Source: Parabacteroides sp. PFB2-10
Lineage (GTDB): Bacteria; Bacteroidota; Bacteroidia; Bacteroidales; Tannerellaceae
Direction: 5' to 3'
DNA length: 64,000 nucleotides
NCBI RefSeq assembly: GCF_029893085.1
Contig: NZ_JARXWI010000006.1
Coordinates: forward strand, 62,001-126,000
The notes below the pieces were generated by a model. It was given only the letters and a program-made list of their open reading frames with translations, did no database searches and had not been told where the DNA came from. Made by a program: the position numbers and the translations under genes. Of this stretch, positions 51,387 to 60,837 are shown one piece after another (position 1 is the stretch's first letter; every line of letters begins with the position of its first letter).

Positions 51387-52649
51387 ATGAAAAAAATGAA
51401 GACGTTTGGCTTAAAAGGAGTGGCAATACTAATCGCAATCTCCTTATGTGTGCAATTTACTTCCTGTGGGGAGAGCGGGGGTGAACCGGATCCTATACCA
51501 CCCACCCAAACTACTCCCATTGCACATCTTTCATTCGAAATGAAAGAGGCTGGGACATTCAAACAGTTATTAGAAGCTAAATTAAAGACGATTACTGCGA
51601 ATAAAGAAGTTTTCCATAGGATAGATACCCTTACCTTAAGTGGGAAGATGAATATATTGGATTTTGACGCTAATGAGATAGAGGCTATTGCGTCCTCCTT
51701 TTCTCCACATGTGGAGATGAGGTTAATATGTATAGATTTAACGAATGTTCAGATTGTTGAAAGCTCATGCAATGCAGCCAATCAGTTGGCATATTTGGGG
51801 AAAGATTCTAATTATAGATTTATTTTTAGTTCTTATGAATATAAGCTTCCCAAAAGTCTAATAGAAATAGGTAGTGGGCTTTTTAATAATCGTTGGTTCG
51901 GAAAATTAGTAATACCAAGTCTTGTTAAAATAGGGAATAATGCTTTTGAACGATCTCAGGGGGGGATAGGAGACATTATATTACCTGAGAATTTGGAAGA
52001 GATTGGAGATTGTGCTTTTCAATATGTTGAGATGAGTGGTAAAATTACCATACAAGGAAAACCAAAGATAGGGAAATCTGCATTCCAGGGGATTAAATGT
52101 GATTTAATAACGATTTCGGCAAGCGAAATAGGTGAAAGAGCTTTTGCTTCTAGTAGGAAAGTTGTATTCAATTCTACTCCAATTGAAAGAATTGGCAATT
52201 ATGCTTTTGAAAAATTGAATATTGACACTTTGACATTAGATTGTAAATATATAGGAAATGGAGCGTTTATAAACGCTAGCATTAAAGAACTCAATTTGTT
52301 AAACACGATCGAAATCGGGGATGCTGCGTTTCATAATAATAAGTTCACTACAATTGAAAACCTTCCTGAAAGCTTGAAAAAAATAGGGGGATTGGCATTC
52401 GGTAGTAGTAATTGTAATATCAAATCTGTTGTCATTCCCGAAAATTTGAAAGAAATAGGGGATGCTGCTTTTTATCTTAAGCCTGGATCTGGCACTTTGG
52501 GCTCTTCAGTTGTTATGAAGTCCTCAACTCCACCTGTCGGCAAAAAACCTTGGATCGGTTATCCTACCATCTACGTTCCCAAAGGCAGCAAAAGTGCTTA
52601 TGAAAAGTATTACGATAAGTCTCTTTATTTTCAGATAATAGAGGAATAA
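51387..52649 (+). CDS. BspA-type leucine-rich-repeat lipoprotein
   Basis: From the ATG at 51387 the protein is about 420 aa, with a lipoprotein signal (VAILIAISLCVQFTSCGESG, lipobox FTSC) and a series of BspA/LRR_5-type repeats: LVKIGNNAFERSQGGIGDII, LEEIGDCAFQYVEMSGKITI, IERIGNYAFEKLNIDTLTL, IEIGDAAFHNNKFTTIENLP, LKEIGDAAFYLKPG, ending with VPKGSKSAYEKYYDKS. Such surface proteins often mediate adhesion. The longer frame from 51336 starts right at the terminator of the preceding RNA and is not favoured. Confidence 0.88.
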   Translation: MKKMKTFGLKGVAILIAISLCVQFTSCGESGGEPDPIPPTQTTPIAHLSFEMKEAGTFKQLLEAKLKTITANKEVFHRIDTLTLSGKMNILDFDANEIEAIASSFSPHVEMRLICIDLTNVQIVESSCNAANQLAYLGKDSNYRFIFSSYEYKLPKSLIEIGSGLFNNRWFGKLVIPSLVKIGNNAFERSQGGIGDIILPENLEEIGDCAFQYVEMSGKITIQGKPKIGKSAFQGIKCDLITISASEIGERAFASSRKVVFNSTPIERIGNYAFEKLNIDTLTLDCKYIGNGAFINASIKELNLLNTIEIGDAAFHNNKFTTIENLPESLKKIGGLAFGSSNCNIKSVVIPENLKEIGDAAFYLKPGSGTLGSSVVMKSSTPPVGKKPWIGYPTIYVPKGSKSAYEKYYDKSLYFQIIEE

Positions 52650-52674
52650 TCAATAATTCATAAACGATAAGGAT

Positions 52675-53445
52675 ATGATAATAATTGATAAATCCTCATT
52701 TATCTCCCCCAAGGAGAATGTGTATATAAAGGAAGGTGTCTCTTTAGATCAAAAGATATTCCGATATACCAATCTGTCGAATTTATTGATGATATTGGGA
52801 AGTAAAAAAGAAACGAATGGACAGCTATTTGTATCGAGAAAGAGTTCATTTTCGGACAAAAAAGAGAAAGAATTTTATGCTGTTCTAAGATGCCTTGCCA
52901 GCAGATTTTCTCCGGTGTCAGAAAAGGAACCGGATAGTATCTCCGAAGAAAGGGAAGAAAATGGAAAAGAAAATGCAGAAATTAGAGAAGCGTGCAAATT
53001 ATGTACTTCCTGCTGGACTTATAAAGATAAGGAAGACTACCTGATGTGGAAAGCGTATTCAAACACAGAATCCGGCCTTCGTATAGGAACAACTGTCCGC
53101 AAATTGGTTTGTGCTTTGGATGCCGGTTCTTACGAGATATATGGAGCTAAAATAGCATATGGCAAAGGGATACCATGTCAGAATGTGCTTGATTCCATGT
53201 TTAATAAAGCGATTTTCTATGAACAGGAAAAGGAATTTCGATTATATATAAATGATTCTCAAGAAGAGAGAAATGCGGAAAGACCAATAAGACTGAATAT
53301 TAATCCCCAAGTTTTTATAGAAGAAATCACTCTCTCCCCTTTTATGGGAGGAGTAGGTGCTAAAGTCATGAAGGATATGCTTAGCAGCAGCTATCCATAT
53401 CTAAAAGACAAAATTCAATTATCTCAGATAATGGAGTATAAATAA
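52675..53445 (+). CDS. DUF2971-like protein
   Basis: The 256-aa product follows the DUF2971 pattern: KIFRYTNLSNLLMILGSK near residues 29-46, LFVSRKSSFSDKKEKEF, CKLCTSCWTYKDKEDYLMWK near residues 105-124, then AYSNTESGLRIGTTV and FYEQEKEFRLYI. It has an acidic, low-complexity insertion (EEREENGKENAEIREA). There is no signal peptide, so it is cytoplasmic, unlike its neighbours. It begins 25 bp after the LRR gene. DUF2971 proteins are of unknown function and are frequent near defence or surface loci. Confidence 0.7.
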   Translation: MIIIDKSSFISPKENVYIKEGVSLDQKIFRYTNLSNLLMILGSKKETNGQLFVSRKSSFSDKKEKEFYAVLRCLASRFSPVSEKEPDSISEEREENGKENAEIREACKLCTSCWTYKDKEDYLMWKAYSNTESGLRIGTTVRKLVCALDAGSYEIYGAKIAYGKGIPCQNVLDSMFNKAIFYEQEKEFRLYINDSQEERNAERPIRLNINPQVFIEEITLSPFMGGVGAKVMKDMLSSSYPYLKDKIQLSQIMEYK

Positions 53446-53528
53446 TAATTTTAAAAAGCGGAAAGGCATTCAAATTCTCTTCGTTCATTAAGAAGATTTG
53501 GAGACCTTTCTACAAAATTTATTCTAAT

Positions 53529-54077
53529 ATGAATCGTATTATTTTATTATTAGTCACATTGTTAGGGTTTGGAAACATAGCATATTCACAGAATACTTCG
53601 AACCCAATTTTTGAAAGAGATGCGGAGACGACCGGCTATCGGGGATTTGTAGAGTTGGGATACACGCTCGGTGTGGGTGATTATAGTATGGGAAGAGCCG
53701 AATTCTTAACAAGTCATGGATACCAACTATCTCCTTATCTCTTCTTGGGAGCAGGGACTGGTGTGCATTATTATCATACCAATGGAGCGGATGATTTTGT
53801 TATACCGGTATTTATGGATTTCAGAGCCAATATTCTAAAAGGAGCGAATGTGCCCTTTATCGGGTTTAAAGCCGGATATACGTTTGGCCTAAGATATCCC
53901 TACGAGGATGGCATGGGGACATATATAGCACCAACGGCAGGTATCAAATTTATGACGTCGGCAAAAAGATCTGTCTACTTATCGCTTGGATATACGCTCC
54001 AATATGGTGGATATTTTGGTTTTAGTGATAAGGTGGAGTTTGGCGGATTCAGTATGAAAATAGGATATGAGTTTTAA
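53529..54077 (+). CDS. Small outer-membrane beta-barrel protein
   Basis: The 182-aa product has a signal peptide (MNRIILLLVTLLGFGNIAYS) and an eight-strand-type barrel pattern: YRGFVELGYTLGVGDYSMGR, YLFLGAGTGVHYYH, VPFIGFKAGYTFGLRYPYED, SVYLSLGYTLQYG, and FGGFSMKIGYEF with the terminal aromatic typical of outer-membrane barrels. It is expected in the outer membrane; transport or structural role is unknown. It is preceded by an 83-bp spacer without clear features. Confidence 0.8.
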   Translation: MNRIILLLVTLLGFGNIAYSQNTSNPIFERDAETTGYRGFVELGYTLGVGDYSMGRAEFLTSHGYQLSPYLFLGAGTGVHYYHTNGADDFVIPVFMDFRANILKGANVPFIGFKAGYTFGLRYPYEDGMGTYIAPTAGIKFMTSAKRSVYLSLGYTLQYGGYFGFSDKVEFGGFSMKIGYEF

Positions 54078-54130
54078 TTCACATTCAAAATAAGTTTTTG
54101 CGGAAATATACAGCCTATCCATGAAAGTAG

Positions 54131-54138
54131 TACTTTTG
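54131..54138 (+). promoter_or_regulatory. Probable -7 box of the ccs gene
   Basis: TACTTTTG fits TAnnTTTG, 52 bp before the ATG at 54190. The shared motif CAAAATAAG...GCGGAAA lies just upstream at 54086-54106. Confidence 0.45.
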
Positions 54139-54189
54139 AATTTCTTTGTGTGTGGCGCTTATAGCGAGCTAAAATAAGAGGGATTCATC

Positions 54190-56658
54190 ATGAAAAATAT
54201 AGAAAAACTACTTTCTTCTTATACGACGACTATTGTTTTGTTGGTGCTTTATGCCATCGGTTTGGGTGGGGCTACTTTTATTGAGAAGTATTTCGATACC
54301 TTGGCGGCTAAGAACCTGGTCTATTATTCTCCTCTGTTTTTTCTGCTTCAGTTCCTCTTGGTGGTTAATTTTGTGGCGGTATGTTTCCGTTACAAACTAT
54401 TTGCCCGGAAGAAATGGGGGATGCTTGTAGTGCATTTCTCTTTCGTGGTTATTCTGTTGGGGGCATTTGTTTCTCATCTGTTTGGTGAGGAGGGGGTGAT
54501 GCATCTGCGGGAAGGGGAAAAGAGCAAACAGATGATGGTGTATACCTCTGCCGGAACCTATGCCCGTAGCTTGCCTTTTGAGGTGGAATTATTGAAGTTT
54601 ACACTTACCCGTTATCCGGGTTCCTCCAGCCCCTCGTCTTATGAGAGCGAGTTGCGCCTGTATGTGGACGGGGAAATTCGCGAGGCACGCGTTTATATGA
54701 ACAATGTGTTGGATCTGAAGGGCTATCGTTTCTTTCAGGCGTCATACGATACCGATGAAAAAGGGACGATCCTGTCGGTCAACCGGGATGTAGCGGGGCG
54801 TTCGATTACCTATGTCGGTTATTGCTGTTTATTGATAGGTTTTATACTTTGCTTTACCGGACGACATTCCCGTTTCAGGCAATTGGCTCGCCGCTTGAAA
54901 GCGTTGCGATCGGAGGTGAGAATCATATTATTCATGGTGTTGGCTGGTATAAACCTGTTTGGGGCGGAGGCTAAGAAGGTGCCCAATCCGGTATTGGATG
55001 CTGTGCAGCGTTATGCAATCGATCCCGCCCATGCTGAGAAGTTCGGCATCTTGGCGGTTCAGTCTTCCAATGGGCGCGTACAACCGATGAATACCTTCTC
55101 TTCGGAGATATTGCGGAAGCTGCATAAAGCGGCAACGATCGGCAATATGAATTCAGATCAGTTCCTGATCAGCCTGTGGGCGCTGCCGGATATGTGGATG
55201 CGTGTGCCTTTTATTGTCGTGTCGAACGAGGAGTTGACTGAGGCTTTCGGGCTGAGTAAAGATGAAATCGCCTATGTAGAGGCATTCGATCATACAGGGA
55301 AGTATAAACTTCAGGATCGTTTGGAGGAGGCCTATCATAAGATGCCGGCCGAACGAACCTCTTTTGATAAGGATTTGATGAAGCTGGATGAGAAAATAAA
55401 TATTGTCCGTCAGTTGCTGGATCTTCAGCTTGTCCGTCTTTTTCCGAAAAAAGAGGCAGCTGATCAGACTTGGTATACTGCCGGTGATGAACTGTCCGTT
55501 TTTGCAGGGGAAGATTATCCTTTTGTTGCTCGGATCATTCCATGGTATATAGGTGAGGTGCAGGCGGCTATGCAGGCGGGTGATTGGTCGGAAGCAGATG
55601 AACTTGTTGGTATGATTGCCTCCTATCAGCAGAAGAGGACTACGCTGCAGGATCTGAATCCCCGGCGGATTCAGATGGAGATCAGGTATAATCGGCTGAA
55701 TATTTTTGCGAAAGCGAAAAAGGGGTATCTGATATTGGGCGGTTTGCTGTTGGTATTTTCTTTTATAACTATGTTCCGCAAAAGGAGATGGCTGACGGTG
55801 GTGACGCAGGTGTTGAGCCTGGCGGTTGGTCTTGTCTTTCTGTTTCATCTGGGCGGGATGGTGATGCGCGGTTATATTTCCGGCTATGCTCCCTGGAGCA
55901 ACGCCTATGAAACGATGGTATATGTGGCCTGGGCCACGGTATTAGCGGGTATCCTGTTTGCCCGTCGAAGCCCACTGACCTTTGCCTTGGCGACTCTTTT
56001 CGGAGGTGTTATCCTGTTTGTCTCCGGCCTGAACTGGATGGATCCTCAGATCAATCCGCTGATGCCGGTGTTGAAGTCGCCCTGGCTTATGTTTCATGTG
56101 GCGGTGATTGTGGCAGCCTATGGTTTCTTTGGTATCAGCTGTCTGATTGGACTAACCAACCAGGGCATGATGCTTGGACTGAAAGAGAAGAACAGAGCGT
56201 TTCTGTCCTTGCGTATCAAGGAACTGACCCTTATCAATGAAATGTCATTATGGATTGGCCTGGCCTTGATGACGATCGGGACATTCCTTGGTGCTGTCTG
56301 GGCCAATGAGTCTTGGGGGCGTTACTGGGGATGGGATCCGAAGGAGACCTGGGCACTGATTACGATGGTGGTCTATGCCATCACGCTTCATCTTCGACTT
56401 ATCAAGCGGTGGGATAATGTCTGGCTATTCAACCTGATGTCGGTTCTTTCGTTTGCCTCTGTATTGATGACCTATTTCGGAGTCAATTATTTCCTAAGCG
56501 GGATGCACTCGTATGGGCAAAACGATAGCGTAAACCACCTGTTTATGTATTTGTATATCGCAGCAGGAGTGGTGTTTTTCCTGGCGATCTTTTCCTATAT
56601 TCGATGTAAGAAGCGGTTTACTGCCGGCTCTTCTGCATCAACCAATAATCCAATATAG
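54190..56658 (+). CDS. Cytochrome c biogenesis protein, CcsB/ResB-CcsA fusion
   Basis: This 822-aa membrane protein belongs to system II cytochrome c maturation, which carries heme to the periplasm and attaches it to apocytochrome. The N-terminal part (about residues 1-230) is ResB/CcsB-like with several helices and a periplasmic loop. The C-terminal part (about residues 515-810) is CcsA, with the heme-handling tryptophan-rich motif [20 protein letters not shown] near residues 707-726 and conserved His residues ([30 protein letters not shown]). A 280-residue periplasmic insert lies between. Its 3' end overlaps convergent aroC by 41 bp. Confidence 0.93.
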   Translation: MKNIEKLLSSYTTTIVLLVLYAIGLGGATFIEKYFDTLAAKNLVYYSPLFFLLQFLLVVNFVAVCFRYKLFARKKWGMLVVHFSFVVILLGAFVSHLFGEEGVMHLREGEKSKQMMVYTSAGTYARSLPFEVELLKFTLTRYPGSSSPSSYESELRLYVDGEIREARVYMNNVLDLKGYRFFQASYDTDEKGTILSVNRDVAGRSITYVGYCCLLIGFILCFTGRHSRFRQLARRLKALRSEVRIILFMVLAGINLFGAEAKKVPNPVLDAVQRYAIDPAHAEKFGILAVQSSNGRVQPMNTFSSEILRKLHKAATIGNMNSDQFLISLWALPDMWMRVPFIVVSNEELTEAFGLSKDEIAYVEAFDHTGKYKLQDRLEEAYHKMPAERTSFDKDLMKLDEKINIVRQLLDLQLVRLFPKKEAADQTWYTAGDELSVFAGEDYPFVARIIPWYIGEVQAAMQAGDWSEADELVGMIASYQQKRTTLQDLNPRRIQMEIRYNRLNIFAKAKKGYLILGGLLLVFSFITMFRKRRWLTVVTQVLSLAVGLVFLFHLGGMVMRGYISGYAPWSNAYETMVYVAWATVLAGILFARRSPLTFALATLFGGVILFVSGLNWMDPQINPLMPVLKSPWLMFHVAVIVAAYGFFGISCLIGLTNQGMMLGLKEKNRAFLSLRIKELTLINEMSLWIGLALMTIGTFLGAVWANESWGRYWGWDPKETWALITMVVYAITLHLRLIKRWDNVWLFNLMSVLSFASVLMTYFGVNYFLSGMHSYGQNDSVNHLFMYLYIAAGVVFFLAIFSYIRCKKRFTAGSSASTNNPI

Positions 56659-57688
56659 TCATAGCTGCCATGGCTTCGACGATGGGCACGGCCCTGGGCA
56701 GGACGCAAGGGTCGTGGCGACCCCGTGCTTTGAGGAGGGTTTCTTCGCCGACTGTTGTTACGGTCTCCTGTTCCATCAGGATGGTGGCCACCGATTTGAA
56801 GGCAACCCGGAAATAGATGTCTTGTCCGTTGGAGATGCCTCCCTGGATGCCTCCGGAATAATTCGTACGGGTACTGATTGTTCCCTGACTGTTGAAGAAT
56901 GGATCGTTATGCTCCGAGCCGCGATACAGACCGGCCTCGAATCCATCACCGTATTCAAAACCTTTCGCCGCGTTGATACTCAGCATAGCGTTGCCTAACG
57001 CCGCATGCAGTTTTCCAAATACAGGCTCTCCCAATCCGTGAGGAACTCCTTTGATTACGCAGGAGATAACGCCGCCGATCGTGTCTCCCTGAGCGCGTAC
57101 TTCGTGGATCAAGGCTTCCATCTCAGCCGCTTTTGCCGGATCGGGGCAGCGAACGGGATTAGACTCTATATTATCCAGGTCGTATTCCTGATACGTTTTA
57201 TCGAGTTTGATTGAGCCGACCTCCGAGGTGTAGGCTGTAGTGGTGATACCTTCTTGCAGAAGAATCTGTTTGGCGATGGCGCCGGCCACGATGCGCGCAA
57301 TGGTTTCGCGTGCCGAGGATCGTCCTCCTCCACGCGGATCGCGCAAGCCGTATTTCTGATCGTAGGTGTAATCGGCATGTGACGGGCGGTATTTCGTCTT
57401 CATCTCCTCGTAATCGGAAGAGTGCTGGTTCTCGTTCCATACTAAGAAACCAATCGGTGTACCGGTGGTTTTTCCTTCGTAGAGGCCGGAAAGAAACTGC
57501 ACTTCGTCCGCTTCTTGGCGGGGAGTGGTGATGGAAGACTGGCCGGGACGACGGCGGTTGAGCTCCGCCTGAATGGCATCCCTGTCCAATGATATGCCTG
57601 CCGGGCATCCATCAATAACACCTCCTACCGCCGGTCCATGCGACTCGCCGAAGGAGGTAAGACGAAAAATAGTACCGAAAGTGTTCAC
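56618..57688 (-). CDS. aroC: Chorismate synthase
   Basis: AroC makes chorismate from EPSP, the last common step of aromatic amino acid synthesis, with reduced FMN as cofactor. The 356-aa protein shows the family signatures: [20 protein letters not shown] near residues 12-31, [20 protein letters not shown] near residues 117-136, and [20 protein letters not shown] near the C-terminus. Length is normal. Its C-terminal codons overlap the 3' end of the ccs gene on the other strand. Confidence 0.97.
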   Translation of the reverse strand: MNTFGTIFRLTSFGESHGPAVGGVIDGCPAGISLDRDAIQAELNRRRPGQSSITTPRQEADEVQFLSGLYEGKTTGTPIGFLVWNENQHSSDYEEMKTKYRPSHADYTYDQKYGLRDPRGGGRSSARETIARIVAGAIAKQILLQEGITTTAYTSEVGSIKLDKTYQEYDLDNIESNPVRCPDPAKAAEMEALIHEVRAQGDTIGGVISCVIKGVPHGLGEPVFGKLHAALGNAMLSINAAKGFEYGDGFEAGLYRGSEHNDPFFNSQGTISTRTNYSGGIQGGISNGQDIYFRVAFKSVATILMEQETVTTVGEETLLKARGRHDPCVLPRAVPIVEAMAAMTILDYWLMQKSRQ

Positions 57689-57695
57689 TTTGTTT

Positions 57696-57800
57696 AATTG
57701 AAAATTGAAAATTGAAAGTGGAAAATGGAAAGCTGACTTGCTTTACACCTTCGGCTAAGCGAATGATGTTTCAATTTTCAACTTTCCATTTTCAATTATA
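57696..57800. repeat. AT-rich imperfect inverted repeat between aroC and the FKBP gene
   Basis: AATTGAAAATTGAAAATTGA and following bases (57696-57724) pair imperfectly with the right arm ending CATTTTCAATT (57772-57800); about 24 of 29 positions match by eye. Like the hairpin at 29788-29870 it is built of short AT-rich units and could stop transcription. Confidence 0.65.
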
Positions 57801-57803
57801 TGA

Positions 57804-58379
57804 TTAGTGGCATCCGCCGCATCCGCAACCATCGTTCTGGGCATGGTCGCCACAGTCGCCACCTTCACAGTCACCACAGCTACAACCACCGGCCGGAGCT
57901 GTCAATGCAGCAATCTCTTCAGCTGTCGGCTCATGTACGTCGATCACCTTACCAGTGAAATGAAGTGTCTCGCCTGCCAACGGATGATTGAAGTCCATCA
58001 CAACCACCTCTTCGCCTACTTCCAATACGGAACCCATCATGCGGTTGCCTTCATTGTCCATCATAGGCACGGTTTCGCCTTCTTTGATGGCGTCTGAATC
58101 GAATTTACCATCCACCATAAAGATATCTTTGGGAAGGTTGATCACGTGATCTTCCTGGTATTCGCCATAAGCATCAGCGGCAGCAATCGTAAAATCAAAC
58201 TCATTGCCTATTTCCAGTCCGCTCAGTGCTTTCTCGAAAGCCGGGATCATCATGCCAACCCCATATATGAATTGTAATGGATTCTCAACGGTTGCCCGTT
58301 CCATTAATTCCTGTTCGCCTTCGTCTCCTACGTTCAGGTCGTACGTAACCGCCACGTATTTTCTTGTTGAAATTTTCAT
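57804..58379 (-). CDS. SlyD-like FKBP-type peptidyl-prolyl isomerase
   Basis: The start at residue MKISTRKYV (58379) is chosen over the longer frame, which would cross the -7 box at 58410. The protein, about 191 aa, has the SlyD arrangement: FKBP half-domain (QFIYGVGMMIPAFEKALSGL), insert-in-flap chaperone domain (EGETVPMMDNEGNRMMGSVL), and VMDFNHPLAGETLHFTGKVI. The C-terminus is a Cys/His/Gly-rich metal-binding tail (CSCGDCEGGDCGDH...CGCGGCH). SlyD proteins fold Pro-containing substrates and can hand nickel or other metals to enzymes. The cellular client is unknown. Confidence 0.93.
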   Translation of the reverse strand: MKISTRKYVAVTYDLNVGDEGEQELMERATVENPLQFIYGVGMMIPAFEKALSGLEIGNEFDFTIAAADAYGEYQEDHVINLPKDIFMVDGKFDSDAIKEGETVPMMDNEGNRMMGSVLEVGEEVVVMDFNHPLAGETLHFTGKVIDVHEPTAEEIAALTAPAGGCSCGDCEGGDCGDHAQNDGCGCGGCH

Positions 58380-58409
58380 TATCCGTTTTATTTTGATGAG
58401 TATAATGTA

Positions 58410-58417
58410 CAAAGATA
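58410..58417 (-). promoter_or_regulatory. Probable -7 box of the SlyD-like gene
   Basis: The minus-strand sequence TATCTTTG fits TAnnTTTG and lies 31 bp before the ATG at 58379. Confidence 0.5.
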
Positions 58418-58542
58418 ATACCAATCGAAGGATTTACCTTACATTTAAACCAATAAAGTCGATTTTTGAACGGTATTCGTTCTCTTTTTTATGCAGATAT
58501 TTGCTTAGGTATTAGAAACGATAAATAGAAAAGAACCTTATT

Positions 58543-58977
58543 ATGGAGCAACAAATTTTCAAAATCAGACCATGGCATTTGGCAACAGCCTTAATTTTAC
58601 TTATTACATGTATCCATGTAGTAGGTGCCAACAGGTTGAACGCAACGTATGTGATTCCACAAGCCGAGCAATTAGAGCTGCTGACAGAAAACGATTTCGC
58701 GGAAGCAACCTCATCGGGTATGATTTGTATCCTTTTTTATCATAAGGACAATGAAACCAGTCAGGAGATGGAGCAAAACCTGATTCGTGTCCGGGAGGAA
58801 TATAAAGATTCTATTCGTTTCTATAAAATGGATATGGAATCGATAGATGCCCGTCGTCTTTCCCCGCATATTGTGGGTATGCCCAGCATACTTATATTTA
58901 AGAATGGAGAGGAAAAGGCCGGAATAATGGGACATTCTTCAGCCAGCAATATCCGGAAAATCATTAATCGCTGCTAA
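58543..58977 (+). CDS. Membrane-anchored thioredoxin-fold protein without CxxC
   Basis: The 144-aa product has an N-terminal membrane anchor or signal (LATALILLITCIHVVGANRL) and a thioredoxin fold: MICILFYHKDNETSQEMEQN near residues 62-81 at the active-site strand-helix, FYKMDMESIDARRL, and the cis-Pro segment VGMPSILIFKNGEEK. At the position of the CxxC the sequence is KDNETS, so normal thiol-disulfide exchange is not expected. It ends with a single Cys. It might be a chaperone-like or scaffold protein of the envelope. It is followed by a small membrane gene after 20 bp. Confidence 0.75.
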   Translation: MEQQIFKIRPWHLATALILLITCIHVVGANRLNATYVIPQAEQLELLTENDFAEATSSGMICILFYHKDNETSQEMEQNLIRVREEYKDSIRFYKMDMESIDARRLSPHIVGMPSILIFKNGEEKAGIMGHSSASNIRKIINRC

Positions 58978-58997
58978 AGGGGAAGGGGGATTCTGAT

Positions 58998-59246
58998 ATG
59001 ATGAGATGGATCAGACAGTTTTTGTCTGCTAATCAAAAGGCTTTGATAGGTGTGATCTTAGGCGCAGTAATAGGGTATTTGTACTGGTATTTTTACGGGT
59101 GTTACTGGGGTGTGTACTACCTGTTTTCCGAGTGTTGGGTGAACAGCCTCTTGGGGGGACTCTTAGGAGGGTTGATTATTACCTCCGTAGAGGATATGAG
59201 GCATAATTCACAGGCGGAAAAGGCCGATGCTCACGGAGCCGCATAA
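58998..59246 (+). CDS. DUF6132-like small membrane protein
   Basis: The 82-aa product has two glycine-rich transmembrane segments (ALIGVILGAVIGYLYWYFYG near residues 15-34 and WVNSLLGGLLGGLIITSV near residues 47-64) with Cys residues between them, as in DUF6132 proteins of Bacteroidota. It follows the thioredoxin-fold gene by 20 bp and is probably co-transcribed. The 3' end overlaps the FAD dehydrogenase gene on the other strand by 16 bp. Function is unknown. Confidence 0.6.
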   Translation: MMRWIRQFLSANQKALIGVILGAVIGYLYWYFYGCYWGVYYLFSECWVNSLLGGLLGGLIITSVEDMRHNSQAEKADAHGAA

Positions 59247-60817
59247 GCTTGGGCAATCGATTCGGCACACCTCTCTCCGTCCATCGCGGCCGAGACAATA
59301 CCTCCGGCATAACCGGCTCCTTCCCCGCAAGGATAGAGACCTCGCAGGGTAATATGCTGACAGGTTTCGCGGTCGCGTAGGAGGCGGACAGGGGAGGAGG
59401 TTCTTGTCTCCACTCCGATCATCAACGCTTCGTTGGTCAGAAAACCGGGCGCTTTCCGCCCAAACTGGCGGAAGCCATCTTGCAGGCGTGAGGTGATAAA
59501 CTCCGGCATCCAGAAGTGTAGGGGAGAGGCGATCAGCCCCGGCGTGTAGGATGATTCCGGTAGATCGAACGAGTTCTTTTTCCGGATGAAGTCCTCCATG
59601 CGTTGTGCCGGAGCGATTTGTTTTTGTCCACCGTTCAGCCAGTTGAGCTCCTCGAGGCGTTCCTGAAAAGCCATCAGGGCAAGGGGTGAGTCCGGTTGCA
59701 CTATCATCTTTTCCCCTTTCATCAAGGTAGGATAGTCTTCCGGATGGATTTCGACGACCATGCCCGCGTTGGCCCAGCGCGAACCCCGATTAGAGGGCGA
59801 CATCCCATTCACCACCACCTGACGTGAGCCACTGGCGGCCGGAACGACAAAGCCTCCGGGACACATGCAAAAAGAGTATACACCGCGCCCGCTTGCCTGG
59901 GCAACGAAGCTGTATTCGGCGGCAGGAAGATAGTCTCCCCGTCCTTCTTTGCGGTGATATTGGATCTGATCGATCAGGTGTTGCGGGTGTTCCAAGCGGA
60001 CACCTACGGCAATGCCTTTGGCTTCTATGGGAATTTGTTGCTCGTATAGGTAGTGATACACATCGCGGGCGGAATGACCGGTTGCCAGAATAACCGGGCC
60101 ATGGAAGGTCTTTCCGGTATTTGTTTCAATGCCAATCACCTCCTCTTTCTCGATAATCAATCGCTCCATCCGTGTTTCAAAATGCACCTCTCCGCCGCTG
60201 CGGATGATTTGTTCGCGCATATTCTCGATAACACGTGGCAGCTTGTCCGTACCGATATGCGGATGAGCATCCGACAGGATAGCCGTGCTGGCACCATGCT
60301 GGCAGAATACCTGTAATATCTTATCCACTGATCCCCGCTTTTTGCTCCGCGTATAGAGTTTTCCATCCGAGAAAGCCCCGGCGCCCCCTTCGCCAAACGA
60401 ATAGTTCGATTCGGGATTTACCTGATGTTCCCGGCTGATGAGTGCGATGTCTTTCCGGCGGTTGTGTACATCTTTCCCGCGTTCGACCACTACGGGGCGT
60501 ACCCCCAGTTCGATCAACCGCAAGGCAGCAAACAGCCCGCCCGGCCCGGCTCCCACCACAACCACCGGCTTTCCTTGCGACACATCCGGATAGTCAATCA
60601 CCGGATATTCATTCTCTTCCGGCTGCTCATTGATAAATATACGTAACTTTATATTGAGATAGATCGTACGCTGCCGGGCATCAATGGAGCGTTTCAATAC
60701 ACGCACGGCTGTGATGGCAGATAACTGTTCGCCGGTTTCGCGGGCAGCCACCTGCTTTAATGCCTGTTCATTGACCGCCTCTTTGGGGAGAAGGCGCAGT
60801 TGGAGTTCTTTGATCAT
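59231..60817 (-). CDS. FAD-dependent dehydrogenase (COG2509-type)
   Basis: This protein of about 528 aa has an N-terminal alpha/beta domain (KELQLRLLPKEAVNEQALKQ), the FAD-binding Rossmann motif VVVVGAGPGGLFAALRLIEL near residue 85, SFGEGGAGAFSDGKLYTRSK and a C-terminal GEGAGYAGGIVSAAMDG segment typical of COG2509 flavoproteins. These are predicted oxidoreductases of unknown substrate. The ATG at 60817 is preferred over a TTG at 60841, although that TTG overlaps the radA stop and could couple translation. It is downstream of radA on the same strand. Confidence 0.85.
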   Translation of the reverse strand: MIKELQLRLLPKEAVNEQALKQVAARETGEQLSAITAVRVLKRSIDARQRTIYLNIKLRIFINEQPEENEYPVIDYPDVSQGKPVVVVGAGPGGLFAALRLIELGVRPVVVERGKDVHNRRKDIALISREHQVNPESNYSFGEGGAGAFSDGKLYTRSKKRGSVDKILQVFCQHGASTAILSDAHPHIGTDKLPRVIENMREQIIRSGGEVHFETRMERLIIEKEEVIGIETNTGKTFHGPVILATGHSARDVYHYLYEQQIPIEAKGIAVGVRLEHPQHLIDQIQYHRKEGRGDYLPAAEYSFVAQASGRGVYSFCMCPGGFVVPAASGSRQVVVNGMSPSNRGSRWANAGMVVEIHPEDYPTLMKGEKMIVQPDSPLALMAFQERLEELNWLNGGQKQIAPAQRMEDFIRKKNSFDLPESSYTPGLIASPLHFWMPEFITSRLQDGFRQFGRKAPGFLTNEALMIGVETRTSSPVRLLRDRETCQHITLRGLYPCGEGAGYAGGIVSAAMDGERCAESIAQAYAAP

Positions 60818-60837
60818 GGGTGGATTGGCTGTTTGGG

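Noticed and set aside
55153-55848. 231-codon open frame on the minus strand
   Set aside because: It is a mirror frame inside the CcsB-CcsA gene, with no promoter-like sequence or family motif.
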